Assembly: GCF_003762905.1 (NCBI RefSeq)
Contig: NZ_RJKS01000003.1
Coordinates: 124,001-188,000 of the forward strand
Source of the DNA: Curtobacterium sp. ZW137
GTDB lineage: Bacteria > Actinomycetota > Actinomycetes > Actinomycetales > Microbacteriaceae
Length of the DNA: 64,000 bases
Reading direction: 5' to 3'
Shown here: positions 34,138-43,947 of the stretch, one piece after another
How positions within the stretch are numbered: position 1 is the stretch's first letter
Layout of the letters: every line of letters starts with the position of its first letter
Position numbers and translations under genes: made by a program
The notes under the pieces: model-generated
What the model was told of the DNA's origin: nothing
Databases searched by the model: none
Seen by the model: only the letters and a program-made list of their open reading frames with translations

Positions 34138-35684
34138 GGGGTGTCCTTCCGGGACGTCGTGGAAGCAGCACGCGCGGCTGCGGTCGCGCGGTCGACGATC
34201 GGCCGCCAGCAGTGCATCGTGAGGTAGCTCCGCCAGGGGGCCACCTGCTCCGACCATAGGGAGAGCTCGCGCGCCGAACCGGGCAGTCCGAGTTCCTGTG
34301 CACCGTTCCGCACGGCGAGGTCGCTGTGGAGGAACAAGTCCGGATGGTGCCGGACCCGCAGTGCCACGTAGTCCGCGGTCCACGGTCCGATCCCCCGCAC
34401 GGCGAGGAGTCCGTTCCGGAGCTCGTCGAGGGACTGCCCGCCGTCGACGACGAGCGACCCGTCCGCCAGCGCGGACGCGACGCGGAGGATCGTCTGGATC
34501 CGGGCGGACGGCCCCCGGAGCACCGAACCGCCGCGCTCCGCGATGACGGCGGCGGACGGGAACAGGACACCGTCCGGGGCGATCGCCGTCGGCACGGCTG
34601 CACCGAGCGCTGCCACCAGCCGGGTCTGCGCCGTCCGGGCCGCGGCCACCGAGACCTGCTGCCCGATGAGCGTGCGGAACACCACCTCGTGCGCGTCCAC
34701 CGCGCCCGGCAGCCGGATCCCGGGCACCCTCGTGACGGCGGGCACCAGGGTCGGGACCGATCCGAGCACCGTGTCCACCGCGACCGGATCGGCATCGAGG
34801 TCGAACAGCGCCCGCACCCGCGCCACGAGCGTCGGCAGGTCACTGAGGTCGGTCACCCGCACGACCAGGTCGATGCCGGTGCCCCGCCCGGCCCCGTCCG
34901 GGACCGCGGCCGATGCACTGAACCAACCGGGGCCTCCCGGCAGGTCGAGGAGCCGGCCGTAGGACCGGACCGTGCCGTCGTCGCCCCGCACCACCTGCTC
35001 CAGCCCGGCGAGCGCGTGCAGCGCGTGCCAGTCGAGGAGGCCCTGCGCGTCGAACGGCGCGCGGGCCGGCAGGTGCACGTGCAGGCCGCCGTCGAGGGTC
35101 GGCTGGATCCGCCGGCGGGCACGGAGCTCCGACGGGGTGACGGCGAAGACCTCGCGCACGGTGTCGTTGAACTGCCGGACGCTCGCGAACCCCGCGGCGA
35201 ACGCGACGTCCGCGATCGGCAGGTCGGACGACGTCAGCAGCGTCCGTGCGGTCTGCGCCCGGTGCGCACGGCTCAGCGCCTTCGGTCCGGCCCCGAGCTC
35301 CTCCGTCATGATCCGACCGAGGTGCCGTTCGGAGTAGCCGACGCGTGCCGCGAGCCCGGGGACGCCTTCCCGCTCGACGACGCCATCGAGGACGAGGCGC
35401 ATCGCGCGGCCGGCGACGTCTTCGCGGAGGTCCCACTCCGGGCTGCCGGGAGTGGCCTCCGGCAGGCAGCGCTTGCACGCGCGGTACCCGGCCAGGTGTG
35501 CGGCGGCGCTCGTCCGGTAGAAGGTCACACCCGTCGACCGGGGCGTGCGCGCCGGGCAGCTCGGGCGGCAGTAGATGCCGGTCGAGTGCACGGCGGTGAC
35601 GAACTGGCCGTCGAACCGCGCGTCGCGCGACGCCGCGATGCGGTACCGCTCGTCGTGCAGTGCGTCGGTTCCCGTGGTGGTCAT
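34134..35684 (-). CDS. Ada-type regulator fused to AlkA DNA glycosylase
   Basis: 516 aa, three parts. Residues 15-80: Ada-like zinc domain with four cysteines (IYCRPSCPART and ACKRCLPEA), which senses methyl-phosphotriesters. 85-190: AraC helix-turn-helix (ADVAFAAGFASVRQFNDTVREVF). 200-510: AlkA 3-methyladenine glycosylase with the helix-hairpin-helix and catalytic aspartate in LLAVRGIGPWTADYVALR. So it can sense damage, activate transcription and excise alkylated bases. ogt follows with ATGA overlap. ATG at 35684. Confidence 0.95.
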   Translation of the reverse strand: MTTTGTDALHDERYRIAASRDARFDGQFVTAVHSTGIYCRPSCPARTPRSTGVTFYRTSAAAHLAGYRACKRCLPEATPGSPEWDLREDVAGRAMRLVLDGVVEREGVPGLAARVGYSERHLGRIMTEELGAGPKALSRAHRAQTARTLLTSSDLPIADVAFAAGFASVRQFNDTVREVFAVTPSELRARRRIQPTLDGGLHVHLPARAPFDAQGLLDWHALHALAGLEQVVRGDDGTVRSYGRLLDLPGGPGWFSASAAVPDGAGRGTGIDLVVRVTDLSDLPTLVARVRALFDLDADPVAVDTVLGSVPTLVPAVTRVPGIRLPGAVDAHEVVFRTLIGQQVSVAAARTAQTRLVAALGAAVPTAIAPDGVLFPSAAVIAERGGSVLRGPSARIQTILRVASALADGSLVVDGGQSLDELRNGLLAVRGIGPWTADYVALRVRHHPDLFLHSDLAVRNGAQELGLPGSARELSLWSEQVAPWRSYLTMHCWRPIVDRATAAARAASTTSRKDTP

Positions 35685-35766
35685 GCGGCAAGCCTGGCAC
35701 GCGCCACCGTCATCGACTGGCGGAAATCGGACGGCGCAGCCGGGAGGCTCCGGTACCGTCGGGCAC

Positions 35767-36330
35767 ATGGGTTCCGGTGCCGAGACGGTCGCGTCCAGTG
35801 CCCTCGACCACGTCACCCAGGTCGAGGTCGCGACGCTCCTCGTCTCCCGGCGACACCGCTACGAGGGACGGCCCGCCGACGGCGCACTCCCCGCGGACGA
35901 GGAGGAACTGCGCGACCGGGTCAGCCTGCGCGCCGGCCTCGGGATCGTCGGCGACCGCTACTTCGCGTCCCGGGCACACGTGCACGCGTCCGTCACCGTG
36001 ATCGGGCTCGAGGCGCTCGAGGACGTCGGACGGTCGCTCGGCGTCGCGCTGGACCCGGTCGCGACCCGTCGGAACGTGTTCCTGCGGGGCGTCGACGTCG
36101 AGGCGCTCCGGGGCGAGCCGTTCTCGCTCGACACCGGCGACGGCCCCGTGCTGTTCCGCGGGTACCGGCCGGCGAACCCCTGCGCCTGGATGGACCACGA
36201 GATCGCTCCCGGCGCGTTCCGGGCGATGCGCGGACGGGGCGGGGTGCGGTGCGACCCGGAGTCCGACGGCGTGCTCACCCTCGGCCCCGCGGTGCTCCGC
36301 ACGGCCCGCCCCGTGCCCGTCGGTGTCTAG
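35767..36330 (+). CDS. MOSC domain protein
   Basis: 187 aa. VEVATLLVSRRHRYEGRPADGA, GLGIVGDRYF, VTVIGLEALEDV, RRNVFLRGVDVEAL and RPANPCAWMDHEIAPGAFRAMRGRGGVRC follow the MOSC fold, with the conserved cysteine in NPC. MOSC domains carry sulfur or bind the molybdenum cofactor; stand-alone ones detoxify N-hydroxylated compounds. ATG at 35767 eight bases after TACCGT: leaderless. It ends 3 bp from a convergent PfpI gene. Confidence 0.87.
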   Translation: MGSGAETVASSALDHVTQVEVATLLVSRRHRYEGRPADGALPADEEELRDRVSLRAGLGIVGDRYFASRAHVHASVTVIGLEALEDVGRSLGVALDPVATRRNVFLRGVDVEALRGEPFSLDTGDGPVLFRGYRPANPCAWMDHEIAPGAFRAMRGRGGVRCDPESDGVLTLGPAVLRTARPVPVGV

Positions 36331-36333
36331 CGG

Positions 36334-36894
36334 CTAGACGCTCGCCGGTGCGAGCGCAGCCTGGATCGCGTCGACGAACGCCGGCAGGTCACCCGGGTTC
36401 CGCGACGTGATGATCGTGCTGCCGGTCTCGTCGACCTGGACCTCCTGGTCGACCCACTCGGCGCCCGCGTTCCGGATGTCGGTCTGCAGCGACGGGTAGG
36501 ACGTGATCGTCCGACCGGTCAGCACGCCGGCCTCCACGAGGGTCCACGGGCCGTGACAGATCGCGGCGACGGGCTTGCCGGCGGCGACGAAGGCCTGCAC
36601 GAGGTCGACCGCTGCGGTCTCCTGACGGATCGTGTCGGCGTTGATGGTGCCGCCGGGGACGACGAGTGCGTCGAAGTCGCCCGCCTGGACGTTCGCGAGC
36701 GTGGTGTCGGGATCGAGGGACTTGCCCGGGTCCTTGTCGCCGACGAGGGTCTGGACCGTGTCGGTCTCCTTCGCCGCGATCGTCACCGAGGCACCGCGCT
36801 TCCGAAGTTCTTCCGTCGGGACGATGATCTCGTCCTGCTCGACGCCGTAGTTGGTCGTGATGACGAGGACGTTCTTCCCGTCGAGGGCTGCCAT
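36334..36894 (-). CDS. DJ-1/PfpI family protein
   Basis: 186 aa. VLVITTNYGVEQDEIIVPTEELRKRG starts the flavodoxin-like fold with the conserved glutamate; the nucleophile cysteine is in VAAICHGPWTL, the elbow of PfpI/YhbO proteins. Members repair glycated molecules or act in stress. ATG at 36894 with AAGGAG upstream. Convergent with the MOSC gene. Confidence 0.92.
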   Translation of the reverse strand: MAALDGKNVLVITTNYGVEQDEIIVPTEELRKRGASVTIAAKETDTVQTLVGDKDPGKSLDPDTTLANVQAGDFDALVVPGGTINADTIRQETAAVDLVQAFVAAGKPVAAICHGPWTLVEAGVLTGRTITSYPSLQTDIRNAGAEWVDQEVQVDETGSTIITSRNPGDLPAFVDAIQAALAPASV

Positions 36895-37016
36895 GATCAC
36901 TCCTTCCACGTGCCGGGGTCTCCGGCCGCACCGACCAGGGTGCTCGGTGGCGCTGGGCGTCGACTCAGCCGCTCGCTGGCGCACCGGGCGTCAGCCGCAC
37001 AGCGGCGCTCCGGGCG

Positions 37017-37670
37017 TCAGCCGCGCAGCCGGAATGCCGACCCCTCGGCCGTCACCTCGATGCCGTCGAAGCCCCGCACCCGCGCGAGCCCGACCGTCAC
37101 GTCCGCGTCGAGCTCCCCCACGACCACGGTCGTCGCACCGGAGGCGATCGCGGACTGCAGGCCGGCGGGGGCGTCCTCGAACGCGACGCAGTCCTCGGCC
37201 CGGAGACCGAGGAGCGCCGCGCCCCGGACGTACCCGTCGGGGTGCGGCTTGCCCTGCTCGACGTCCTCCGACGTGACGACCGACTCCGGCACGGTCACCC
37301 CGGCGGCGCGCATCCGGTTCAGGGCGAGGTCGCGCGGTGCGCTCGTGACGAGCGCGACGGGGACGCCGGCGTCGACCAGCCGGCCGAGGAACGCGGCGGC
37401 GCCGGGGATCTCGATGATGCCGTGGGTGTTCTCGACCTCGTCCGCGACGAGCTCGTCGGCCAGACGACGCTGTTCGGCGTACGGCAGGTCGGGCAGGAAG
37501 TGCTGCACGGTGTCGATCGTCTGGCGGCCGTGCGAGAACGCCAGGATCGTCGACGGGGCGATGTCGTGCTGCGCACCGAAGCGGCTCCACGCTCCCTCGA
37601 CGACCGACGTCGAGTCGACGAGCGTCCCGTCCATGTCGAAGAGGACCCCGGACGCCACGATGTCGATCAC
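37017..37670 (-). CDS. HAD sugar-phosphatase, beta-phosphoglucomutase-like
   Basis: 217 aa. SGVLFDMDGTLVDSTSVVEGAW is HAD motif I with both aspartates, VALVTSAP motif II, QGKPHPDGY the lysine loop and CVAFEDAPAGLQSAIASG motif IV. The cap is the small helical type used by sugar-phosphate phosphatases. GTG at 37670 with TAGGGT 8 bases upstream gives a leaderless message. Upstream is element B1, then the folate operon. Confidence 0.9.
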   Translation of the reverse strand: MIDIVASGVLFDMDGTLVDSTSVVEGAWSRFGAQHDIAPSTILAFSHGRQTIDTVQHFLPDLPYAEQRRLADELVADEVENTHGIIEIPGAAAFLGRLVDAGVPVALVTSAPRDLALNRMRAAGVTVPESVVTSEDVEQGKPHPDGYVRGAALLGLRAEDCVAFEDAPAGLQSAIASGATTVVVGELDADVTVGLARVRGFDGIEVTAEGSAFRLRG

Positions 37671-37710
37671 GCGCCCGACCCTACCTGTCGGTGGATCCAC
37701 GCCCGTGTGA

Positions 37711-37774
37711 TCGCGCCCCGCCGCGAACACTGCGCCCGCGCATGTCGGGGCGCGATGTGCGTACGCGGGCGCAA
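37711..37774 (+). repeat. Family B element, copy B1, pseudoknot topology
   Basis: Two interleaved perfect inverted repeats: 37710-37720 pairs with 37746-37756 (11 bp, ATCGCGCCCCG) and 37731-37740 pairs with 37764-37773 (10 bp, TGCGCCCGCG). The order is a, b, a', b', an H-type pseudoknot layout. It aligns without gaps at 48 of 64 positions with the reverse complement of 52504-52567. Confidence 0.85.
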
Positions 37775-37813
37775 AGCACCCAGAGCGACCGCGACCGCGG
37801 CAGATCAGCTGGA

Positions 37814-38605
37814 TCAGGAGCGCCGGAGGTACCGCGTGAGCAGGACGTCGCCCTCGCCGCGGAGCACGTGCGCCAAGCGCATCCGGCGCAGCTCGGGCGA
37901 GGCGCCCCGGGCGATGCGCGGCCCCGCGCCGCCTTCGAGCGACGGGTCGACCGTCAGGCACAACTCGTCGACGAGGTCCGCCGCGATCAGCGAGCCGAGG
38001 AACGAGGGACCGCCCTCGCAGTGGATCCGCGCGAGCCCCCGGTCCACCAGCGCCGCCCGCACGAGCGCCACGTCCACACGGTCGTCCCCGCACGCGACCA
38101 CGTCGGCGACCTCGGACAGGGCAGCGCGCCGGTCGGCAGGGGCTACGGACGAGGTCAGCACGAGCGGCCGCACCGGCGCCTCGGTGAAGACGTTCGACGT
38201 GGGGTCGAGCGACAGCGACCCGGACACGATGGCGAACACCGGGTGGTCGGGCATCCCGTGCGCCCGGCGCCACGCGACGTCGGACTCCCGCACCCGCATC
38301 GGCCCGTACCCCTCGTCGCGCACGGTTCCCGCGGCGACGAGCACCACGTCCGCGACCCGGCGCAGCAGGTCGAACACCCGCAGGTCGTCGGGGCCACCGA
38401 TGCCGGCCGTGACACCGCCGGCCGATGCGGAGCCGTCGAGGGTGCTCACGAAGTTGACCCGCAACCAGCCGCCGGCCGACGCGGCGGAGTCGACCCGGGC
38501 CTCCAGGCCGTCGCCGACCTGCGCCGCACCGAACGGGACCGCACCGTAGAGCGCGATGAGGTCGTCGTCCGTCAGGTCCGCGATCGACGGCGGCAGCACG
38601 TTCAC
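37814..38605 (-). CDS. RibD C-terminal/pyrimidine reductase-like protein
   Basis: 263 aa NADPH-dependent reductase of the RibD-C/dihydrofolate-reductase-like fold. RVNFVSTLDGSASAGG, PDDLRVFDLLRRVADVVLVAAGTVR and HCEGGPSFLGSLIAADLVDELCLTVDP are the typical text. In riboflavin synthesis the domain reduces a pyrimidine. Here GTG at 38605 overlaps folP as GTGA, in a folE-folP operon, so a role in pterin or folate reduction is possible. That assignment is inference. Confidence 0.88.
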   Translation of the reverse strand: MNVLPPSIADLTDDDLIALYGAVPFGAAQVGDGLEARVDSAASAGGWLRVNFVSTLDGSASAGGVTAGIGGPDDLRVFDLLRRVADVVLVAAGTVRDEGYGPMRVRESDVAWRRAHGMPDHPVFAIVSGSLSLDPTSNVFTEAPVRPLVLTSSVAPADRRAALSEVADVVACGDDRVDVALVRAALVDRGLARIHCEGGPSFLGSLIAADLVDELCLTVDPSLEGGAGPRIARGASPELRRMRLAHVLRGEGDVLLTRYLRRS

Positions 38606-39513
38606 GTGTTGTGCCGCGCTTCCACCGGCACACGCCAGCCGAGCGTCGCCTCGACCATGCGCATGGCGTCCACGGACTCCGCGACGTCGTGCATCCGGAC
38701 GATCCGCGCACCCAGCATCGCGCTCACCGTGGCGACCGCGAGCGAGCCCGCGAGACGAGCACCGCGGGGCCGGCCGAGCGACTCCCCCACGAAGTCCTTG
38801 TTCGACACCGCCGCGAGCACGGGGTACCCGAGCGCGACGACCTCGGGAAGTCGGCGGGTGAGCTCGAGCGTGTGCACGGTGTTCTTGTTGAGGTCGTGGC
38901 CGGGGTCGACGATGATCCGCGAGTCCGGGATGCCCGCGGCGAGCGCCCGGTCCACGCGCTCACGCAGGAACCCGACCACGGACGCGGTGACGTCGTCGTA
39001 GGACGGCGGGACGGGCAGCTGCTGGCGCGGCGGCGCCGTCGAGTGCGTGATGACGATCGTCGCGTCGGAGTCGGCGACGACCGATGCCATCCGCGGGTCG
39101 GAGAGCCCCGTCGTGTCGTTGATGACGCTGGCACCGGCGGCGATCGCTGCCGACGCGACCTCCGGGCGGAAGGTGTCGACGCTGATCGTGACGTCGGACT
39201 GTCCGGCGAGCTGGGCGACGACGGGGACGACGCGCTCGATCTCCTCGGACGTGGGGAGTTCGGGGCCCGGCGCGAACTTCACGCCGCCGATGTCGACCCA
39301 GTCGGCACCGAGTTCGGCGGCACGGACCGCTGCTGCGACGGCGCGGTCGAGCTCGAAGGTCGCGCCGCGGTCGTGGAAGGAGTCCGGGGTGCGGTTGACG
39401 ATCGCCATCACGGCGATGCGGTGGTCGAAGTCGATCGTGCGGCGGCCGATGGTGCGGACCGGGCTCCGGAGGACGGGAACGACCCATCCGGGCGCGGCCG
39501 GCACCGCCGTCAT
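38602..39513 (-). CDS. folP: Dihydropteroate synthase-like
   Basis: 303 aa. Joins p-aminobenzoate to the pterin in folate synthesis. VMAIVNRTPDSFHDRGATFELDRAV is loop 1 and DWVDIGGVKFAPGP loop 2; typical DHPS would read GGxSTRPG there, so this one is a variant, like the second DHPS-like copy of mycobacteria. VINDTTGL, VDPGHDLNKN and VAAVSNKDF-like text (LAAVSNKDFVGE) complete the barrel. ATG at 39513 overlaps folE stop as ATGA. Confidence 0.88.
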   Translation of the reverse strand: MTAVPAAPGWVVPVLRSPVRTIGRRTIDFDHRIAVMAIVNRTPDSFHDRGATFELDRAVAAAVRAAELGADWVDIGGVKFAPGPELPTSEEIERVVPVVAQLAGQSDVTISVDTFRPEVASAAIAAGASVINDTTGLSDPRMASVVADSDATIVITHSTAPPRQQLPVPPSYDDVTASVVGFLRERVDRALAAGIPDSRIIVDPGHDLNKNTVHTLELTRRLPEVVALGYPVLAAVSNKDFVGESLGRPRGARLAGSLAVATVSAMLGARIVRMHDVAESVDAMRMVEATLGWRVPVEARHNT

Positions 39514-40100
39514 GCGCCGGCGCCGATCAGGGCGATCGCCTCGGCACGCCCCGCCGTGTCGGCGAGCGTCCCGGTGGCGGCGACCGTGACGGTCGACGAC
39601 GCGGTCTGGCGCTCCCCGCGGGTGGTGACGCACTGATGGCGGGCGTCGAGCACGGCGAGGACGCCCCGTGCCGCCAGGCCCTCCTGCACCGCGGCGACGA
39701 TCTGCTCGCCGAGCCGTTCCTGCAGCTGCGGGCGGGACGCGAGCGCATCCACCACCCGCGACAGCGTGCCGAGCCCGATGAGCCGCTCGCCCGGTGCGTA
39801 GGCCAGGTGGGCGACGCCGGTGAAGGGCAGCAGGTGGTGTTCGCACACCGACCGGAAGCGGATGTCGCGCACGATCACCAGCTCGCCGCGCTCGTCGTCG
39901 TCGGTGGGCACGGTGCCGTCCCGGGCGATCGCGACGGCGTCGAGCTCGGTGCCGGAGAAGAACTCCGTGAACGCGTCGACGACCCGCTGCGGGGTGCGGT
40001 CGAGCTCCGGGCGGTCAGGGTCCTGCCCGAGTGCTGCGAGGAGCTCCCGCACGGCGGCCTCGGCGCGGGCACGGTCCAGGCGCGGGTTCACGTCCTCCAT
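39510..40100 (-). CDS. folE: GTP cyclohydrolase I
   Basis: 196 aa. First step of folate synthesis, GTP to dihydroneopterin triphosphate. Zinc ligands are seen in RSVCEHHLLPF and in HQCVTTRGE; the fold text TPQRVVDAFTEFFSG and YAPGERLIGLGTLSRVVD is intact. Start at ATG 40100 (MEDVNPRL); GTG at 40115 is an alternative. First gene of a coupled folE-folP-reductase operon, divergent from the purine permease. Confidence 0.95.
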   Translation of the reverse strand: MEDVNPRLDRARAEAAVRELLAALGQDPDRPELDRTPQRVVDAFTEFFSGTELDAVAIARDGTVPTDDDERGELVIVRDIRFRSVCEHHLLPFTGVAHLAYAPGERLIGLGTLSRVVDALASRPQLQERLGEQIVAAVQEGLAARGVLAVLDARHQCVTTRGERQTASSTVTVAATGTLADTAGRAEAIALIGAGA

Positions 40101-40134
40101 CCAACACCAGGCCACCGACGTTGCCAGGTTCCTT

Positions 40135-40140
40135 TAAACT
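40135..40140 (+). promoter_or_regulatory. -10 box for leaderless purine permease
   Basis: TAAACT ends 7 bases before GTG at 40147, placing the transcription start at the start codon. No Shine-Dalgarno is seen and no -35 box is convincing. Confidence 0.5.
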
Positions 40141-40146
40141 TGGGCG

Positions 40147-41619
40147 GTGAGCGCCCCGCAGACAACCGAAACGACGCCCCGGAACCGAGTCGCCTCCGGC
40201 CTCGACCGCTTCTTCTCGATCACCCAGCGTGGTTCGAGCATCCCCCGCGAAGTCCGTGGTGGTCTCGTCTCCTTCGTGACCATGGCGTACATCGTCATCC
40301 TCAACCCGCTCATCCTCGGTGGCTTCAGCGCCGACCAGGCCGCGAAGGACGTCACCGGCGGCTGGCTCGAGAACGCCCAGGTCGCCGCGGCGACGGGACT
40401 CGTCGCCGGTCTCATGACGATCGCGATGGGGGTGATCGCGAACCTGCCGTTCGGCATCGCGGCCGGCCTCGGGATCAACTCGTTCCTCGCGGTCAGCGTC
40501 GTGCACCAGGTCACCTGGGCGGAGGCGATGGGCCTCGTCGTGATCAACGGTGTGATCATCGTGATCCTCGCGTTGACGGGGATCCGGACGATGATCTTCA
40601 CCGCGGTGCCAGCGCAGCTGAAGGCCGCGATCACGGTCGGCATCGGCCTGTTCATCGCGTTCATCGGTCTGGTGGACTCCGGGTTCGTCCGCTCCTCGGG
40701 TCTCGCGTCGCCGCCGCTGCAGCTCGGCGAGGACGGCTCCGTCGGGGCGCTCCCCACGATCGTGTTCCTCATCGGCCTGGTGATCATCGGCACGCTCATG
40801 GCCCGCAAGGTCAAGGGTGCGCTGCTCATCGGCATCATCGCGACGACGGTCATCGCGATCATCCTGCAGGCGATCTTCCACGTGCCGACCTCGGTCGACT
40901 CCAAGACCGGGTGGAACCTCAACGCCCCCGGCCTGCCGAGCGCGCTGTTCGCCCTGCCGGACCTGTCGCTCGTCGGCCACTTCGACTTCGGTGCGTTCAG
41001 CCGCATCGGCCCGCTCGCCGCGTCGATGCTCGTCTTCACCCTCGTGTTCACGAACTTCTTCGACGCGATGGGCACGATGACCGGCCTGGCGAAGGCCGCC
41101 GGGGTCGCGAAGCCCGACGGCACCTTCCCCCGCCTCCGCTCGGCGCTCGTCGTCGAGGGTGCCGGCGCGATCGCCGGTGGTGGCGCATCGGTGTCGTCGA
41201 ACACCGTCTTCATCGACTCGGCGGCGGGCATCGGCGAGGGCGCCCGGACCGGCATGGCGTCGGTCATCACGGGGCTGCTGTTCCTGGCGTCGATGTTCCT
41301 GACGCCGTTGACGCAGGTCGTCCCGCTCGAGGTCGCCGCCGCCGGGCTCGTCGTCGTCGGTGCGCTCATGGTGGCGCAGGTGAAGGACATCGAGTGGAGC
41401 GACTTCGGTTCGGCGCTCCCCGCGTTCCTGACGATCGTCGTGATGCCGCTGACGTACTCGATCGCGAACGGCATCGGCGCGGGCTTCATCAGCTGGGTGC
41501 TGATCAAGGCGCTGTCGGGCAAGGGTCGTGAGGTCTCGTGGCTGCTCTACGTGGTCGCCGCCGGCTTCCTGCTGTACTTCGCGCGCGGTCCGCTGGAGAG
41601 CGTGCTCGGCGTCGGCTGA
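40147..41619 (+). CDS. NCS2-family purine permease, AzgA-like
   Basis: 490 aa, about 13 helices. Imports adenine, guanine or hypoxanthine with protons. RFFSITQRGSSIPREVRGGLVSFVTMAYIV is the AzgA-type N-terminus; GIAAGLGINSFLAV and FTNFFDAMGTMTGLAKAAG hold the substrate-site signatures. GTG at 40147, probably leaderless. Divergent from folE, which uses GTP, so purine supply may link the two; that is speculation. Confidence 0.93.
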   Translation: MSAPQTTETTPRNRVASGLDRFFSITQRGSSIPREVRGGLVSFVTMAYIVILNPLILGGFSADQAAKDVTGGWLENAQVAAATGLVAGLMTIAMGVIANLPFGIAAGLGINSFLAVSVVHQVTWAEAMGLVVINGVIIVILALTGIRTMIFTAVPAQLKAAITVGIGLFIAFIGLVDSGFVRSSGLASPPLQLGEDGSVGALPTIVFLIGLVIIGTLMARKVKGALLIGIIATTVIAIILQAIFHVPTSVDSKTGWNLNAPGLPSALFALPDLSLVGHFDFGAFSRIGPLAASMLVFTLVFTNFFDAMGTMTGLAKAAGVAKPDGTFPRLRSALVVEGAGAIAGGGASVSSNTVFIDSAAGIGEGARTGMASVITGLLFLASMFLTPLTQVVPLEVAAAGLVVVGALMVAQVKDIEWSDFGSALPAFLTIVVMPLTYSIANGIGAGFISWVLIKALSGKGREVSWLLYVVAAGFLLYFARGPLESVLGVG

Positions 41620-41690
41620 CGCGCGGCGGCGCGCGGCGGCGCGCTGGCGCACTGCGCGCTGCTGCGGCGGCGGCGGTTCACTTCGGCAGC

Positions 41691-41750
41691 GCACAACAGC
41701 AACCGGCTCGCACCACGGACGTCCGTGGTGCGAGCCGGTTCCCGTTGTGC
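41691..41750. repeat. Family A palindromic element, copy A4
   Basis: 60 bp, the most symmetric copy: arms 41691-41720 and 41721-41750 pair at 28 of 30 positions, centre GGAC|GTCC. Two mismatches are near the outer end. Located between the convergent permease and hypothetical genes. A GCGCGGCGGC duplicate (41621-41640) precedes it. Confidence 0.93.
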
Positions 41751-41817
41751 GGGTCCGGTCCGCGCCACGGTGCAGTCGGCAGCCGCGGACGCGGCAGGGC
41801 GGACGGGAGGCGCGGTG

Positions 41818-42270
41818 TCAGTCCGGCAGGTCGGCCGGGGTCGCCTCGTGGTGGCGTCGGCCCCCGGTGCGCCGGTCCTCCTTCATGCCCGCCTCGAGCA
41901 GGTGGCGGCGGCCCGCGGCGAGGTCGTCCCGCGCGGTCCGTTCGAGCTCCTTGGCGAGGGCGTAGTAGCCGTCGTCGTAGTCCTCGACGATCTGGAACGT
42001 CCACCGCCCCTCGATGACGTTCCGCCCGATCAGCTCGGTGTCGATGCGGTCCGCGAGCTCGGTGTGCCCGGCCTCCCGGAGCTGTTCGACCGCGTCGCCG
42101 AGGTTCAGGTCGGCCATCCCGGTGAGCCGGTGGAAGCCGTAGAGCAGGCCACGCGCGTGCTCGATGACCTCGACCGCGGCGGACAGCGTCCCGAGCGCCT
42201 CGACGGTGGCGTCGGACACCCCTTCGGGAACCTGGTGCTGCTCGTCGGGGCCCTGTGCGTCGTTCGTCAT
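41818..42270 (-). CDS. Conserved hypothetical protein
   Basis: 150 aa, soluble, mostly helical. Features seen: SDATVEALGTLSAAVEVIEHARGLLYGFHRLTG and LGDAVEQLREAGHTELADRIDTELIGRNVIEGRWTFQIVEDYDDGYYALAKELER, then an Arg/His/Glu-rich tail. Similar proteins occur in Actinobacteria, function unknown. ATG at 42270 with AGGGGC just before it. It stands divergent to the SOS-box gene but lacks a shared promoter motif. Confidence 0.75.
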   Translation of the reverse strand: MTNDAQGPDEQHQVPEGVSDATVEALGTLSAAVEVIEHARGLLYGFHRLTGMADLNLGDAVEQLREAGHTELADRIDTELIGRNVIEGRWTFQIVEDYDDGYYALAKELERTARDDLAAGRRHLLEAGMKEDRRTGGRRHHEATPADLPD

Positions 42271-42310
42271 GCCCCTCGTCTACACGACTGATCCGGGAAC
42301 CGCTCCCCGG

Positions 42311-42356
42311 TTGCGACACCCTCGACGCCCGCCTACCATTCGAACACACGTTCGAA
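42311..42356 (+). promoter_or_regulatory. SOS (LexA) box promoter
   Basis: TTGCGA (42311-42316), 17 bases, TACCAT (42334-42339), followed directly by TTCGAACACACGTTCGAA (42339-42356), a perfect palindrome matching the actinobacterial SOS box CGAAC-N4-GTTCG. LexA here would block the transcription start. It is the clearest regulatory site of the window. Confidence 0.85.
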
Positions 42357-42369
42357 CGAGGAGGACCCG

Positions 42370-42633
42370 ATGATCGTCGTCGATGCAGCCGTCACGGTCT
42401 GGTGGCACCAGGGATCGCCGTCACGCATCGTGTGGCAGGGCCGTCGCTGGTGGGTGTCCGACGTACCCACCCGGCTCACCGTCACCCCCGCTGACCTGCC
42501 CACCGCCATCACCCACGCGCCCGAACGGACCGCCGGGTGGCGGTTCCAGGTCACGGCAGAAGACCGCGAGACCCTGGTCGTCGACATCGTCCCGGACGGC
42601 GACGGGTGGCGGGTCGCCCGCACCTGGTCGTGA
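42370..42633 (+). CDS. Small DUF6504-like protein under SOS control
   Basis: 87 aa, beta-rich, with a tryptophan-rich core (VTVWWHQGSPSRIVWQGRRWWVSD). The pattern resembles DUF6504 proteins, which in actinobacteria often sit near SOS mutasome genes (imuB, dnaE2); I recall this from annotation and cannot verify it. Here no polymerase gene is adjacent. ATG at 42370 with AGGAGG upstream. The promoter carries a perfect SOS box, so induction by DNA damage is expected. Confidence 0.75.
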   Translation: MIVVDAAVTVWWHQGSPSRIVWQGRRWWVSDVPTRLTVTPADLPTAITHAPERTAGWRFQVTAEDRETLVVDIVPDGDGWRVARTWS

Positions 42634-42657
42634 ACCCACCGCTCGGGCCGTGCACGT

Positions 42658-43931
<1,274 letters not shown>

Positions 43932-43947
<16 letters not shown>

